Below the pieces are notes generated by a model, which was not told the DNA's origin, ran no database searches, and saw only the letters and a program-made list of their open reading frames with translations. From NCBI GenBank assembly GCA_026119855.1, contig JAOWBW010000864.1:310001-374000 (forward strand): 64,000 nt of DNA, read 5' to 3'. Shown here piece after piece: positions 42,224 to 53,621 of the stretch; position 1 is the stretch's first letter, and every line of letters begins with the position of its first letter. This DNA is from Campanula takesimana. Taxonomy: Eukaryota; Streptophyta; Magnoliopsida; Asterales; Campanulaceae. A program made the position numbers and the translations under genes.

Positions 42224-42739
42224 CTTCCTCTGTCGCATACAGGGGCGGATCTACAATGTCAGTAGGGGGTACACGTGCACCCTGTCAACCCAATTTTTTT
42301 AACTAAAAATAAAAGTTTTTTTTTACTAAGTGCACCCCCAAAAAATTAATTAGAGTGGCAATTTAACTAGAAGGGGTGTGAACTTAGTACACGCTTGGAA
42401 ATTTTTTGGTATGAAGTTAGTTAGTGTAAATTGTGCACCCGGTGCTTGGAAATCCTAGATCCGCCACTGGTCGCATAATGATAGTCCCGTTTGACTATTC
42501 AAACATATTAACAACATATTTTCATATTCATTGCTACCCTTAGTAAAGGTGATAAGGTCAAATTATTACTTCCACTAAACTATCTCTTGCAACAACCATG
42601 CGTTACTCAATTGATTCATCATACGGTTAAGTTTGGAAGTTAAATCATTCTAACAAACCAAATTTTAGAAATAAGACTATCTTTATTGGTGCAAACATAA
42701 ATAGAAAGAGGGACTATCATTTTGGGACGCAATGAGTGG
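42224..42739. mobile_element. Stowaway-like MITE in the MKP1 intron, itself interrupted
   Basis: CTTCCTCTGTCGCATAATGATAGTCCCG (read across the insertion) at the left pairs with GGGACTATCATTTTGGGACG at the right. The hAT-type MITE at 42240-42469 sits inside the left terminal repeat. The right boundary is approximate. Confidence 0.6.
42240..42469. mobile_element. hAT-type MITE in the MKP1 intron
   Basis: A 230-bp element, CAGGGGCGGATCTA / TAGATCCGCCACTG ends, perfect 8-bp duplication GTCGCATA (42232-42239, 42470-42477). Related by its ends to 30015-30158. Confidence 0.88.
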
Positions 42740-43499
42740 AAAAGAAAATCAAAACAAGTTCCATGCATATATTATCAAGGAATCAGTCGTTTCTGATCTC
42801 TTTGTTTTTGTTTTAAGTAGAAATCAAAACAAGTTCCATGCATATATTACGGTTAAAAAGAATATCTTCATGTGAATAAATTCTATGGTTTTATGCAAGT
42901 AACATATAAAGGCTAATGGATATCAAGACTCAAATAGAGGAATCTGAATTTTGGCAGCTAGATCAGCTAATATGAAATCAGCAGAGAAAACCTCTAAAAG
43001 AGCACCACACCACATTTAAATTAACATTAATCCGAGACAGGTAAAATCATTTTTTCATTTTCCCCTTGCGGGTAACTTGCAAAGTAAAACGTCCCTTTCA
43101 GCCACTACCTCGCAAGTTCATTTTAATGCTTATGGTATCAAATGTAAATAGTCCCTCCAACAAAGCGAATCACCCATATGTGTGTTTCGTGAGTGTTCCT
43201 AGATCTATCCGAGTACCTAGTATAAATATAAGGAAAATGTAACCCTATAAACTTAACTCAATTATATAATTCGCAAGCATTAATTCTACGAGCACACACA
43301 CAGACAGATACACAAAGAGAGCAGACCTGAAAGTGGCTCCGGAAAAATTAATGTGGTAAGAATGTCAGCCCAGTAGGTTCGCTTAAAAGAAGTAGCGCTT
43401 CCAGGGCATGTATAAAATAGGATGGAAATTTTATCAAGTGTCTCTCAAAAGGTAAGAATCCATGCCATTCAATTATTGTTAAATCCAACCTACTAGTAA

Positions 43500-43919
43500 G
43501 GCTGTAAACGAGCCGAACCGAGTAGAGCTTTGGGGTGTCAAGCTCGAGCTCGTTTACAACTTATCGAGCTCGAGCTCACTTGTTTGTTAGAACTCGAGTC
43601 GAATCGAGCTCGCGAACAACTCGAGCCGATATCGAACTCGGGTTTTAACAAGCCGAGCTCGAGCTTAGGATTTTTCTATAAAAATGTGTTCTTAACGAGC
43701 TTATCAAGTCGAGTTCGAGCCGGTCGAAAACAAAAATTCAAGTTTAACGAACTTATCGAGCCGAACTCGAGCTTTTAACGAGCTAAACGAGTCGAACACG
43801 GTCGGCTCGATAACGAAACGGGCTTGACAATCGGTTCAAGCTCGAGTTACAGCTCGAGCTCACTAGAGCTCAAGCCGAGACCGAGCCGAGCTCGGGCCAA
43901 CTCGAATCGTATAACAGCC
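43500..43919. mobile_element. CTCGAG/GAGCTC-rich MITE in the MKP1 intron
   Basis: A 420-bp element beginning GGCTGTAAACGAGCCGA and ending ATAACAGCC, with 9-bp duplication TACTAGTAA (43491-43499, 43920-43928). The interior is almost entirely GAGCTCGAG-type sequence. Positions 42740-43499 are AT-rich intron. Confidence 0.8.
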
Positions 43920-43950
43920 TACTAGTAAGTAGGTGTTAAACTGGACATCA

Positions 43951-44190
43951 CACCATCAGCAAGATGACGTGGCATAAGCATGAAAGTTCCACAAAATAAT
44001 TGTCCCTCGCATACAATGTCACCAGAAGACCGAAAAGAGATTACGGCCAATCTCACATTCTCCAACAAATCACCATCAGCAAGATGACGTGGCATAAGCA
44101 TGAAAGTTCCACAAAATAATTGTCCCTCGCATACAATGTCACCAGAAGACCGAAAAGAGATTACGGCCAATCTCACATTCTCCAACAAAT
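43951..44190 (-). repeat. Perfect 120-bp tandem duplication
   Basis: 43951-44070 and 44071-44190 look identical base for base. On the minus strand the unit is exactly 40 codons, open, and reads ENVRLAVISFRSSGDIVCEG and on to LMPRHLADG. It lies within the MKP1 intron on the same strand. It has a possible acceptor (TTTTAG) upstream and a GT downstream, so it could be, or come from, an exon. I do not recognise the protein. Confidence 0.85.
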
Positions 44191-44818
44191 TCCACTAAAA
44201 TTTATTATCGGAAATGAACGATCTATTCCATTCTTGTATACCAAATTTATTAGAAGATAGGAAGATTTGTCTCCCACTCTCTCTCTATCCATAAATTTTT
44301 TATCTATCCCTAGTGAATTAGGTGTAAAAATCTTCCTCTAAACTTGCAATAATGACTACTTTTCCTCCTCATCCTCTTCTTGGAAGGGAATTTACAAACA
44401 TCCGAGTTCACACAGGCTGGTCAAACTAAAGTTAACACAAGAGCCACATGATTTGAGCACCTATTATTTTGGCTAAGCTTGAATATTTTATCTGGCTTCA
44501 TATTAACACTAGGTTTGCCTCATTTGAGGCCCTGAATCAAGTAGTTGGATTGACTTGATTCATCTACAAGCTCTAAATGCAAGTATCACCACAGGTCCAT
44601 AACCAGCAGCGCCTAGTCACTCACATGACCAGGATCATTACCATCGGAGACAGAGAACATCTATAATGAAAAGAAGTATGCACTCAATCATCCGGGATAG
44701 ATTTTCTAATGCACCATCTGCATTTATGAACATTACAGCACTGAATGGAAAACATAAGATATGCATTATGCAGTATATAGTTTATATCATGTTTAACGAA
44801 ATCCTGTTTTCCTTAAGT

Positions 44819-45308
44819 TAGGGAATAGGGCGATTAGGCTAACAACAAAATTGAGAAATTTTCCTCCTAGGGTATGGAGACGAACTAGATTATTTTATGT
44901 AATTGTCTACCTATCCCTAAATTTCTTTATTCAAATAAAATTGAATAGGAACAATCATGTACGTACATGTGATATAAACCAACAGTGATGAACAGTAATA
45001 TAGTTATTCAATCTTAGGTTGAATGTTCAAAACATCAACTGTAACCGTCACATAGGAAAAGGGCGATTACGCTACCAAAAAGTGGGAAAGTTTCATCCTA
45101 GGGTATGCAGACGAACTAGATATCTACTCTATGGAATTATCTACCTATCCCTAAATTTCTTTATTCAATTAAAATTGAATAGGGACAAGCATGGACCAAA
45201 GCTTAAACATACGTAGATGTAATATAAACTAACAGATGATGAAACAGTAATATAGTTACTATATCTTAGGTTGAAAGTTCAAAACATCAGCTGTAACTAT
45301 CACATAGG
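44819..45308. repeat. Diverged tandem duplication, about 235-250 bp per unit
   Basis: Two units share AGGGCGATTA[G/C]GCTA, TCCTAGGGTATG.AGACGAACT and CTACCTATCCCTAAATTTC. They also share AACAGTAATATAGTTA and TTCAAAACATCA.CTGTAAC. They lie near the 5' end of the large MKP1 intron; 44191-44818 between is plain intron sequence. Confidence 0.75.
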
Positions 45309-45479
45309 AGGAAAAAAAAAAAAGCAAATCAACTGAAATGCATGCTGAAAACATTAAGAAAAATCTTGAATAAACATAAAACACTAAACAGCAATACAAT
45401 GCTAACCATGAATATATAAAACTGATCAACAAGGAAATAACAACTCTATATTAAGATAATGTTGTTAAATGTAGCGTAC

Positions 45480-47999
45480 CTTAATGTTAGTATCCTCGGG
45501 TAGGCCAATCTGAGTGAGGACATTTGAGCTTACTGTCTTCCAGTTGACGTTTTGCAGCTCGCCAAACCCTTTGCTTGTCTCTAGCCTAATCTTGTTATTA
45601 TCACTGAAATTTTTGCCAATCCAGATATATAAAGTAGTACCCACAATTTTGTCTAAGCCTGAAGACGAAGCTATGAAAATGAACACACGTGCGGAGTCCA
45701 AATCATTTGCACTGAACTGCAGAACCTTCTCCAAACTAGGCCACTGGTAGACCAACACCGACTTCTTTACATTTGGGCATGCTGTGTCACTCCCTACAAT
45801 TTCAGCGAAGTCAGTTGACTCCTTTTCTCTCAAAGGATGACTTTCTGCTGGCTCATCAGAAGTTCTTTCAAAAGCACAGCTGCCATGTGAATTTTCAAAG
45901 CGTACCCTAGATGAAGAACCCTGCATTGTGGGTTCTTGAGCCGATCCATTCCGCTTGAGTTGTAAAACTTTATCTCTATTTAAACTATTATCTTTACAAA
46001 GATCAATCCCCGAACTACTGTTGTCATTGATCCTGACAACATCTTCTTGGCAAGCAGGAGAAGGGGCATCTTTTCCATGAGAATCATCAATCGACATTGG
46101 CAGCCTGAGACACTTTGACATGCTACCTCTACGCTCCGCAATAGAAAGCGGAGGCTTTTTAGACAGGGAGGGGACTGAATGAGATGGCTTTGAACTAAAA
46201 TTGACATCTATAAATTCCGAAGTTTTGGATATGGAGCGAGGAGAAAGCTTGGTTGGGAGAATCGATAGGTTCGAAAGGGTAGACAAGGTTGAAGAAAATG
46301 CATGACTGCATGACGCTACTGAAGGAGACACTGCAGGTGAATCTGTAAAGCACTTGGAGCTGATGCTCGAATCAGAAGCCATGGAATCTGGAGATAAGTA
46401 AGGAGGTGAAGAAGATGAAGATGACGATGATAGTGAATTTGCAGGGACAAGCTGTGGTTTAGTCATAGAGTTATCTACACCAACAGCCAATGCAGAATCT
46501 GGATAGACTCTGGATGGGGACGACTTGGAAGCTAAGACGAACTCTTTCATGCTTCCAACAGCAAATTTACGCCTTAACATGCTCCAACTGCTTTCCCTTA
46601 CAGGAAGGTGGGTCTCATGCTCAGCCTCTGATGAGGTAAATGGAGGCACAAAACCCCCAACAATTGCTTTGTTGAAAATATCAAAATCAACATTATATGA
46701 ATCCACCTTTCTGTCCCCCGGGAGAACCTTAATCGACGACTCAACAACATCCATCCCATTGCTGGATCTGTCCATCAAAGGCAGCAGATTAGAAAAAGCA
46801 TCCCAAAAATAAGAAGGCTCTTCCCCTTCCTGAACAGCTACAATAGGCCCCTGCACTTTCTCGTACCGAGCAATCTGGCAAACAGCTCCTCTTGCGTCTC
46901 TTTCCATAATAGATTCACATCTTTTACCAACCCAAAGATAGATTGCTGAAGGGATGTGTACAATAAATGCACCTCTAGAATCCAGAGCAGCCGGGGACGG
47001 AGTATTCAACATTTTTGGCACAAGATGCAAAGGGTCATATGGTGAATGAGGAGCAATTCTATACAACCGCAATAATGAACTGGGACTCAAAGGAAAAGCA
47101 TGGACCCTTTTCTGACACTGCAACAACTGGCAGGCAAACCCCATATTAGGATCAGCAATTCCCCGCGCGGCCTTAACAAACCGAAATGCATCATCAAAGC
47201 TTTGCCCTTCCCTCCACATACGATAAGCAATTACCAACGAAGTGGACCGTGAGACACCTTGACAACAATGTACAAAGACATTTCCATGTTGTTCCCTAAC
47301 ATATTCAAAGTAGTCAAAAACATCATACAATATGCTAGTAATATCTTCTGACGGGCTATCCTGTAACCACAAAGTTCGATACACAAAATCGGCCTGGAAA
47401 TATTCAGGGCAGACAAAACCTACACAATTGAGAATATGAGTGATTCCATGTTTCTTAAGAATGTTCCTATCTTTCGCGACTGCGTCACCACCAAGATAAA
47501 TGTGATCTGCAACCTTCGAACACTCCTTATCAAAAAAGGCAATCTTCTCCCTCTTAACAAGCCCAGCATTCTTCTCCGGGATTCTTTCGATTGAAGACAA
47601 ATCAAGCTTCAACCTCTCCCCACCATTGTTCAGATCTCTACCACCAGGAGTGCAGGGAAGTGGCCACTCTCCAACATCATCGGAACCAGCTTTTGGCCAC
47701 TCATCCAAACTCCGGCGAGCGATAGACAAAGGAGGTAAACATGATCGAGCCTTACCATGCGATCTAGGCGTTAATGGAGGGAACTTCCTATTAAACCCCC
47801 CATTATTCCCATTCGGATCTAAACCATCTTTCCCACTTTCAGGGTTAAGGGGTGGCAGAGACGAGCGCGAAGATGACCATGAAGCAGACCGCCAATAGGT
47901 TTTCCGATTTACGGAATTGGGAACCTGTAAAGACTCTTGAGAACCACCACCACCACCACCCTCTTCACAACCACCAGACACGTCCTCCTTCCCTAACAT
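45480..47999 (-). CDS. MKP1: MAP kinase phosphatase MKP1, main coding exon
   Basis: An 840-codon minus-strand exon from ATG 47999-47997 to a donor at 45479 (AAG|GTACGC). It encodes a dual-specificity phosphatase that removes phosphate from Thr and Tyr of activated MAP kinases; plant MKP1 acts on MPK6/MPK3-type kinases in stress and immune signalling. Seen: Ser/Pro-rich N-terminus with SLPPLNP and SCLPPLS repeats (1-140); phosphatase domain about 155-295 with VHCCQGVSRSTS, catalytic Cys 245, Arg 251 and probable general acid Asp 214; gelsolin-like segment about 325-405 (IPSAIYLWVGKR); Ser-rich region 520-600; second gelsolin-like stretch near the C-terminus (TTLYIWIGK). No stop, frameshift or missing catalytic residue. 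The ATG is the first after a plausible leader. The domain order is that of MKP1, not of small DSPs. Confidence 0.93.
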
Positions 48000-48560
48000 T
48001 CCACTCCACAGAAGAGCACAAACACAAATGTTTGCCCCAAATTAACACTCAAAAATTCACCCAGTCTCTTCTAGTTCTAATTGAAGACTAAAAACAGTTA
48101 AATCCACCTAAACACAAGAAATTCCCACCCAACAAAGCACAAGAGACACGTACTTGCATCAAAAATACAGAAACCTGATCTTTACCACATAAATTTCACC
48201 TGCGAACCAAAAATCAACCAATCAACAAACAAAAAAAATCCCTAAAAAATGAAATCAACGCCGCAAGTTCAAATCTGCGGTCAAAACCAGTGATTTACCT
48301 AAAAACCTAGGATCTCAGCCAGACAGACAATTTATACACACAACTCAAAAACACACTAATTTAACGTTAAGGCTAAATTAACCGATTCAAACCCAATAAA
48401 ACAAAACACGCCCACTCTATGTGTATGAATATACATATACAAAACCGAGAAATGTTAGATTTGCAACTTACATCGAAAATTTCCGAACTGAAAGCCATTG
48501 TAGAAACGGAATTAGCGGCAGAGAGTAACAGAGAAGAAGAATTTGAGGGGGAGGGACAAT
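48000..48560 (-). promoter_or_regulatory. MKP1 5' leader with probable intron and short upstream ORF
   Basis: On the minus strand CTCTGCCGC...ACAATGGCTTTC is followed by a consensus donor GAT|GTAAGT (intron starts at 48481). A pyrimidine-rich CTGTTTTTAG acceptor ends at 48088. If spliced so, an upstream ATG at about 48499 gives a 21-residue reading frame (MAFSSEIFD then SSIRTRRDWVNF) that stops before the main ATG. A CT-rich leader agrees. The transcription start is not determined. Confidence 0.45.
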
Positions 48561-48599
48561 TGAATCGCAATTTATGATAGTGAAGAAAACACACACTAA

Positions 48600-49016
48600 C
48601 ACACACTATGGAGAGAAGTCATGTGAAACGGGCTTTGAAAATAAAAAGGGAAGGGGAAAAAAAAAAAAAGTCATGTGAAACGTCCTATCTTAGTTATTGT
48701 GCAAATCCTGTTTTAAATTTTGGGTAATGTACAAGTGGGGAAGCACATGGTACGACTCTGTTTGAGATTACAATGGATTTTGACAGCTCATGTGGTCAAG
48801 TGGTCAACTGCTCTGTTGCATTCCATGCAGCAATTGGCATTGAAATAATTTTGTATTTGTGTAATTCACTCAAAATTATTTTCTCGGTACGGCAAAGTAT
48901 GAATAGTTTTTTGAACAATCTTCTCCTCATAAAGTTCATATATTACAAAAAAACCATCACTCACTCATCTACTTTTCACTCACTTGCTTTATGAATGGAC
49001 AATTATATCTTTCACA
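48600..49016. other. Spacer upstream of MKP1
   Basis: It contains the promoter side of MKP1, a short A run (48658-48670) with AAGTCATGTGAAACG on both sides, and MITE-like scraps. No gene seen. Confidence 0.4.
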
Positions 49017-49287
49017 CACTGGCGAAGCCAAAGCTAAACCAAGGGGGTCGGTCGACCCCCTTGAATTTTGGAACGTGTCAATTTTAGTACTTTCAAAATT
49101 TTGAAAATTGACATTTTACTACTAAAAATGATGAATTTATTCATCTTGACCCTCTTAATTTTGAGAAAAAAATGCACTAAATTATTATTTTGACCCCCTT
49201 GTATACTAAATTTGTAAACCTCAACTATAATACTTATTCCACAAACAATTTTGACCCTCATTCTAAAAAATCCTGGCTTCGCCACTG
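49017..49287. mobile_element. hAT-type MITE
   Basis: A 271-bp element, CACTGGCGAAGCCA / TGGCTTCGCCACTG ends, perfect 8-bp duplication CTTTCACA (49009-49016, 49288-49295). It sits in MITE-like sequence whose right end (GGGACGGAGGGGGTA) is at about 49353-49367; a further degenerate Stowaway copy spans about 49368-49560. Positions 49561-50158 are AT-rich without a gene. Confidence 0.88.
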
Positions 49288-50166
49288 CTTTCACACATTA
49301 CTATGTTGACTCAAATTTGCCTTTGTAATATCAAAATAAGAAACTTAAACCGGGACGGAGGGGGTATATTCTTTCTGTTCAAATTTCCGTTCAAAAATGA
49401 TTTTCTCATTTGACTATTCAAACATTTAAAGGATATGAACACTTGCTTCATTAGTCATGTTTTGTTTAAACAATTTTAAACCTAAATTGTAGATATATGA
49501 AGATTTTTTTGGGATAATGAGAAATGGCAAAATAAATTATTTTAGGACGGAAAGAGTATTAGAAAAATGGATGTCACGACATTAAATACAATAACATTAC
49601 ATTCGTCGACAGTATGAACAATTTCAAATCTGAGTTATAATCTTTCTTTTATGATATTTGAAAGGTGATATTGTTGAAATATCTAATGTAGATTGCTTCA
49701 TTTTTAACCAAAATGCACCATTTCGTATAAATTAATTCGAGTTTTATGTAGTGAAGTTGTGGATAATGAAAAGTGAAAAACATGGTAATATGTTTTTTGT
49801 TTTTTTTGGATAGAAAAACATGGTAATATGTTAAGTGTCACATTTTACTTATTTAATAAATGTGTATTATTTAATCAAAATTACTTGTAGCCTACAAAGC
49901 AACTCAAGTGATTAAAATCATGCCAATAACTATTCAAAGAGCTTTCTTCGGTCAGCAAATGTATCAAAGTCAACAAATTGAATTCAAAGGGCAAATTTAG
50001 GCCATTGGATTCAACCAATTTCTAGTAATCCCTTGAAGATTTTTAGATTAATGTATTATTCTTTAAATCTAAACATTACGTCAAGGGAGGGTTTATAAAA
50101 AAGAAATGTACCTTTTAATAAAACATCCTTATTCCCGCTGTCAAAAAAAAAAAACATCCTTATTCC

Positions 50167-50692
50167 TAGAGTCGTCAATTTGGGATCGTCCGGTCGGGAC
50201 GAATCCGTCCCGCCATGTAAATGGACGGGATGGGATAGTATATTCTAATCCCGTATAAAAGCGGGCCTATTTGGGACATCCCGTTTGGGAAACGGGACAA
50301 AGCGGGACGGGACGTCCCGCATTTTTTTATTTTAATTTTTAACCTCAAAGATATTTTAGCACTTAATTTTTAGTTTTTTTTCTTTCAACTATCCATTGTT
50401 TTTTTTTTTGTTGTTGATTAAGCTATTTTATGAAATAATAGTTTTGATCTTGTTGGATTGTAAATGATTAATCTTATATTTTAAATTTAATGTTTTGACA
50501 TCATCTTAGTTAGATTTTAGTTTTACAATATTAGCGTCTTCTTGTCCCGCATTTGTCCCGAATTATCCCGCGTCCCGAGGTAGGATAGGACGGGACGAGG
50601 ATTTTCCGTCCCGCGAAGAATTTGGGACGTCCCGTAATATTGCGGGATTTCATAGTTTCGTCCCGTCCCGCTTTCCCAAATTGACGGCTCTA
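50167..50692. mobile_element. hAT-type MITE rich in GGGACGGGA
   Basis: A 526-bp element with inverted ends TAGAG[T/C]CGTCAATTTGGGA and a perfect 8-bp duplication CTTATTCC (50159-50166, 50693-50700). Both ends carry GGGACGGGACG-type repeats; the centre is AT-rich. The same ACATCCTTATTCC also occurs just before it (50123-50135). Confidence 0.92.
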
Positions 50693-50819
50693 CTTATTCC
50701 CATCATTTTCCATGCAACTAAGCAACAAAGTCATCTCATTTTCTAGTCAAAGTTTTTTACCATATTTAAGATGATAGTCTTTTGCTATAGATTTGTCTAT
50801 ATGTTTTTTTTTTACCATA

Positions 50820-51015
50820 ATTATGAAAAAAGATTTGAGGTTCTATAATTTGACCATCACAAAGAAGATAATCAATGCCCGGATTGCATGCAAAATGATG
50901 ACGCCACGGAAATCGGGGTCAATATATTGGATGGATATCTGGCTTTTGATCTCCGGTTCACCTGTTAACACAACAAAGATAATGAAACCGTCAAGGTCAA
51001 TGCCGAGTTTGATCC
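50820..51015 (-). other. Coding-like minus-strand stretch of unknown origin
   Basis: The minus strand reads IKLGIDLDGFIIFVV, then GTTAACAG and a GEPEIKSQISIQYIDPDF-type stretch, ending LHAIRALIIFFVMVKL and a stop. It could be a scrap of a gene or of the retroelement to the right. The left boundary of that element should lie somewhere near here but is not resolved. Confidence 0.25.
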
Positions 51016-51933
51016 CAGCTTAAACCTTCGGGCGTAAGAGTAAGATTCTCTTGGGAGTCTAAGAACAAGGCGTGGAATGCCTTGGGAGAGAAGTTTAGAG
51101 TTCTCTGTGTGTTTTTAGTGTGTGTACGGGGTATTTTCATACCTGAGAGAGAGGCGGAAAAGAGCTTATATATGTCTCCTTTTACCCAACGGTCCGACCG
51201 CAGGCCTAGGAATAGCCTTTACCAACTTGGCCACGTGTTGCCTGGGGATAGGTCAGCACTTCGGGCTTGTCAGGCTCTGACCAAGGGATGTCGTGATGGA
51301 ACGCATTCGGCGCCGCGCATGGTAGGTGGGCAAGGAAGTCCATGGGACGTTTAATGCGATAAGATGGCTCTGACCATGCCATTAATGCTGCCTTTATTCC
51401 GGACTCGCCGAGGAGGCCCCGAGCTCGCGGAGGTGGCGGACCCCGGAGGCTGAGAGTTGGTCTGAGAGCTCATTCCGGCCCGTGACGTCTGGACAACCTT
51501 GATGTCGCCATAGAGGAGATGAGGTCGACGATATTTGCTTGTACTGAAACGGTTCTGGACCGACTCCGGTTTTCTAGTATCCGGTCTAGCTTTTGAGCCC
51601 GGCCATCTGGCGTGGGCTCTTCAGTGGCCCCTTACTCCGAGCTCGTAATTATTTATGATTAGAGCGAGGAGTAACCCTTTTGGTTTTTACGAACTCGCCG
51701 AGCTGGGCTTGGGGTGTAGTGGGATACACGTGTCGGCCATCGGAGGTGTGGGCCCCTTCTGTCGGTTGACGGTACGGCGCGTCAGATTCTGAAGCGACGT
51801 TTTGCATCGGATGAGAGGGGCATTTATTACCGGCATTTATGACTTTCAAAATAATGGTTCCCGCCTTTTCGTTTTCCAATAAAGTGCACCTTCGTGGCGG
51901 TTGATTTTGGGTAGACCCAACCCGTTTCTGTAG

Positions 51934-51941
51934 TATAAATA
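51934..51941 (+). promoter_or_regulatory. TATA box facing the plus-strand (antisense) ORFs
   Basis: TATAAATA in GTAGTATAAATAGAGCCC, about 30 bp before a CT-rich start-like region (51958-51985). A likely leader intron follows: CAG|GTAGTG at about 52075 and CCCGCAG|GATGAG at about 52146. The order suits transcription of the plus-strand ORFs that begin around 52150-52414. The preceding stretch 51016-51930 is GC-richer, with no gene I recognise, and may be LTR. Confidence 0.55.
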
Positions 51942-52147
51942 GAGCCCAGCTCATGACTTCTCACTTTTTAAAACTTCTTGTGCTTCAAAAGACCCTTAGA
52001 GAAATTTTTGCCTTCTCGAACTCGCCTGTCAGAGCTTGATAATCTTTCCGAAATCCTCCACCAATCATTTATCAGGTAGTGCTTTATTTCGCTTATCTTG
52101 TCTTTAGGCTTCGATTTTTCTTTTGATAAGATACTCTGTCCCGCAGG

Positions 52148-52332
52148 ATGAGCCTTCTCCCCCCTTCTTACGCCGTCTGTCTCACCACCGGCGGAATTTA
52201 TCAGCGGGTGGTTTACCGGTGGGTTCGCCTCAAGTTAGATATATTGCGAGTGATTGCTACGGCATACTCATGGGGCTTTTGGACCCTACCCCAGTTGTAG
52301 GAGTCCGGGCCCCTAATCGTTCCGGCGGGTAG
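52148..52332 (+). CDS. Possible first exon piece of the antisense unit
   Basis: After the CCCGCAG acceptor the frame DEPSPPFLRRLSHHRRNLSA stays open to TAG at 52330-52332 (ending GVRAPNRSGG). There is no domain and only moderate coding character. On the other strand, AAGAAGGGGGGAGAAGG at 52151-52167 is a strong polypurine tract that could mark the edge of the TAT 3' LTR. Confidence 0.3.
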
Positions 52333-52413
52333 ACGAGTCAGGATTTTGGGGGTGAGAAAGAATTAGGGCTTTTTGTTTGCGCCGTCTTAACCCTTTTCCC
52401 AAATTCTGTAAAT

Positions 52414-53621
52414 ATGGCAGATTCCGCCAAACGTTTGGCTTCCCGGGCGGCTAGAGCTACCGAGGACATTGATTGGCTCGCCATAGGCCTCGAAGATGAC
52501 GTGACGTTGCCTGAACCCTCGACTCGAAGGGGTAATATTGTCCGCGCCGTCGTCTCTAGTGATGAGGAGACTGGGTCCCCCGATTTACCCTTTGGGCCCG
52601 CCATTGAGAGTGGGGCCGTTGAGGGCGTAGAACAAATTAACCCCATCTCTATTGACGATGATGACTCTGACACGGAGGAACTGGGCGAGGCGGAGCAACT
52701 GCGGAGAATGGCCCCGGGCACCGCTGCTTTGGTGAGGCAGAGAGTAGAGATTGTGGACCGTTTTGAGGAACCTCGCGTCAGACGAGCCAATCTGGGGCCT
52801 CCTCCTCCTCTTCTGACCTTGCCAAGTTGAAAGGAAAAGCTAAGGCACAGGATCCCGAGCAAGATGCCCGAGGTGGGGCTAAAGGCGAGGGTGATTTTGC
52901 CAGCCTTTACGGTATTGACACCAGTCTATTATGTTTGTCGGATCTTGGGATGAAAGTTTTTTATGACGGTACTTCTTGTCCCATGGAAGCCAAAGAAGCC
53001 CGCGACGGCAATAAAGCCTGCATATTTTTTCAACCTCAATTTGATCATGGCCTGAGGCTTCCCTTGGACCCTTTTATCTGCTCCTTTTTTGACTTTTGCC
53101 AATGTCTGCCCATGGATTTGAACCCTAATACTCTGAGGGTCTTGACTTCATGTGTCGTAGTATCTAGGATTTTGGGGTACGAGCCCAATTTGTCCGCCTT
53201 GTTTAAGTACTATAATGTTCAGATCACCTCCGGCTCGCTGAGTCTGAAAACCAAAGCTGCCACAAAAACACCCATTCCTAAGATCTTCACCAAACCTTTT
53301 AACAAGTTTGAGACATGGAAAGTGAGACCAATCATGGTGGAGTGCCGAACGGGATGGGGCTTCGTCAAACCTGAAGGCAAGGTGCCCGTCCGTCCCTCAG
53401 AATTAAATTACCCTCACAAATCGTTAGGGGCTGATTTGACGGCGGCAATTGAGAATTTTTTGGAGATTGATCCAGATTTGAACGGTAATTCCGTTTTTGA
53501 CGTGGCCTCCATAATCGACGATGAGAACTTATTAATCCGAGGTGGAGTGGCTCCGGCTCGTAGACCATATCCTTCAACTTCTCGGGTTCCAGTTATTCCT
53601 TCAGCTCGGGATCCGGACTGA
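52414..53621 (+). pseudogene. Antisense ORF, N-terminal half (putative gypsy-type transposon domain)
   Basis: ATG 52414 opens MADSAKRLASRAARATEDID, an acidic Asp/Glu-rich stretch. One base is out of step near a GGGG run (about 52797): the frame ends at 52830 while a second frame (…SSSDLAKLKGKAKAQD) continues to 53621. The second part has LPLDPFICSFFDFCQCLPMD and LNPNTLRVLTSCVVVSRILG followed by a YEPNLSALFKYYNVQ-type stretch. This is characteristic of the 'putative gypsy type transposon' domain that accompanies TAT-lineage elements, often on the strand opposite to gag-pol. Function is unknown. A TGA ends it; a possible intron (to TTTTTGTAG at 53802) follows. Confidence 0.7.

Noticed and set aside
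45465..45479. MKP1 ending directly at the stop in 45465
   Set aside because: The last four codons follow a consensus GT donor, and a better C-terminal exon exists at 42096-42152.
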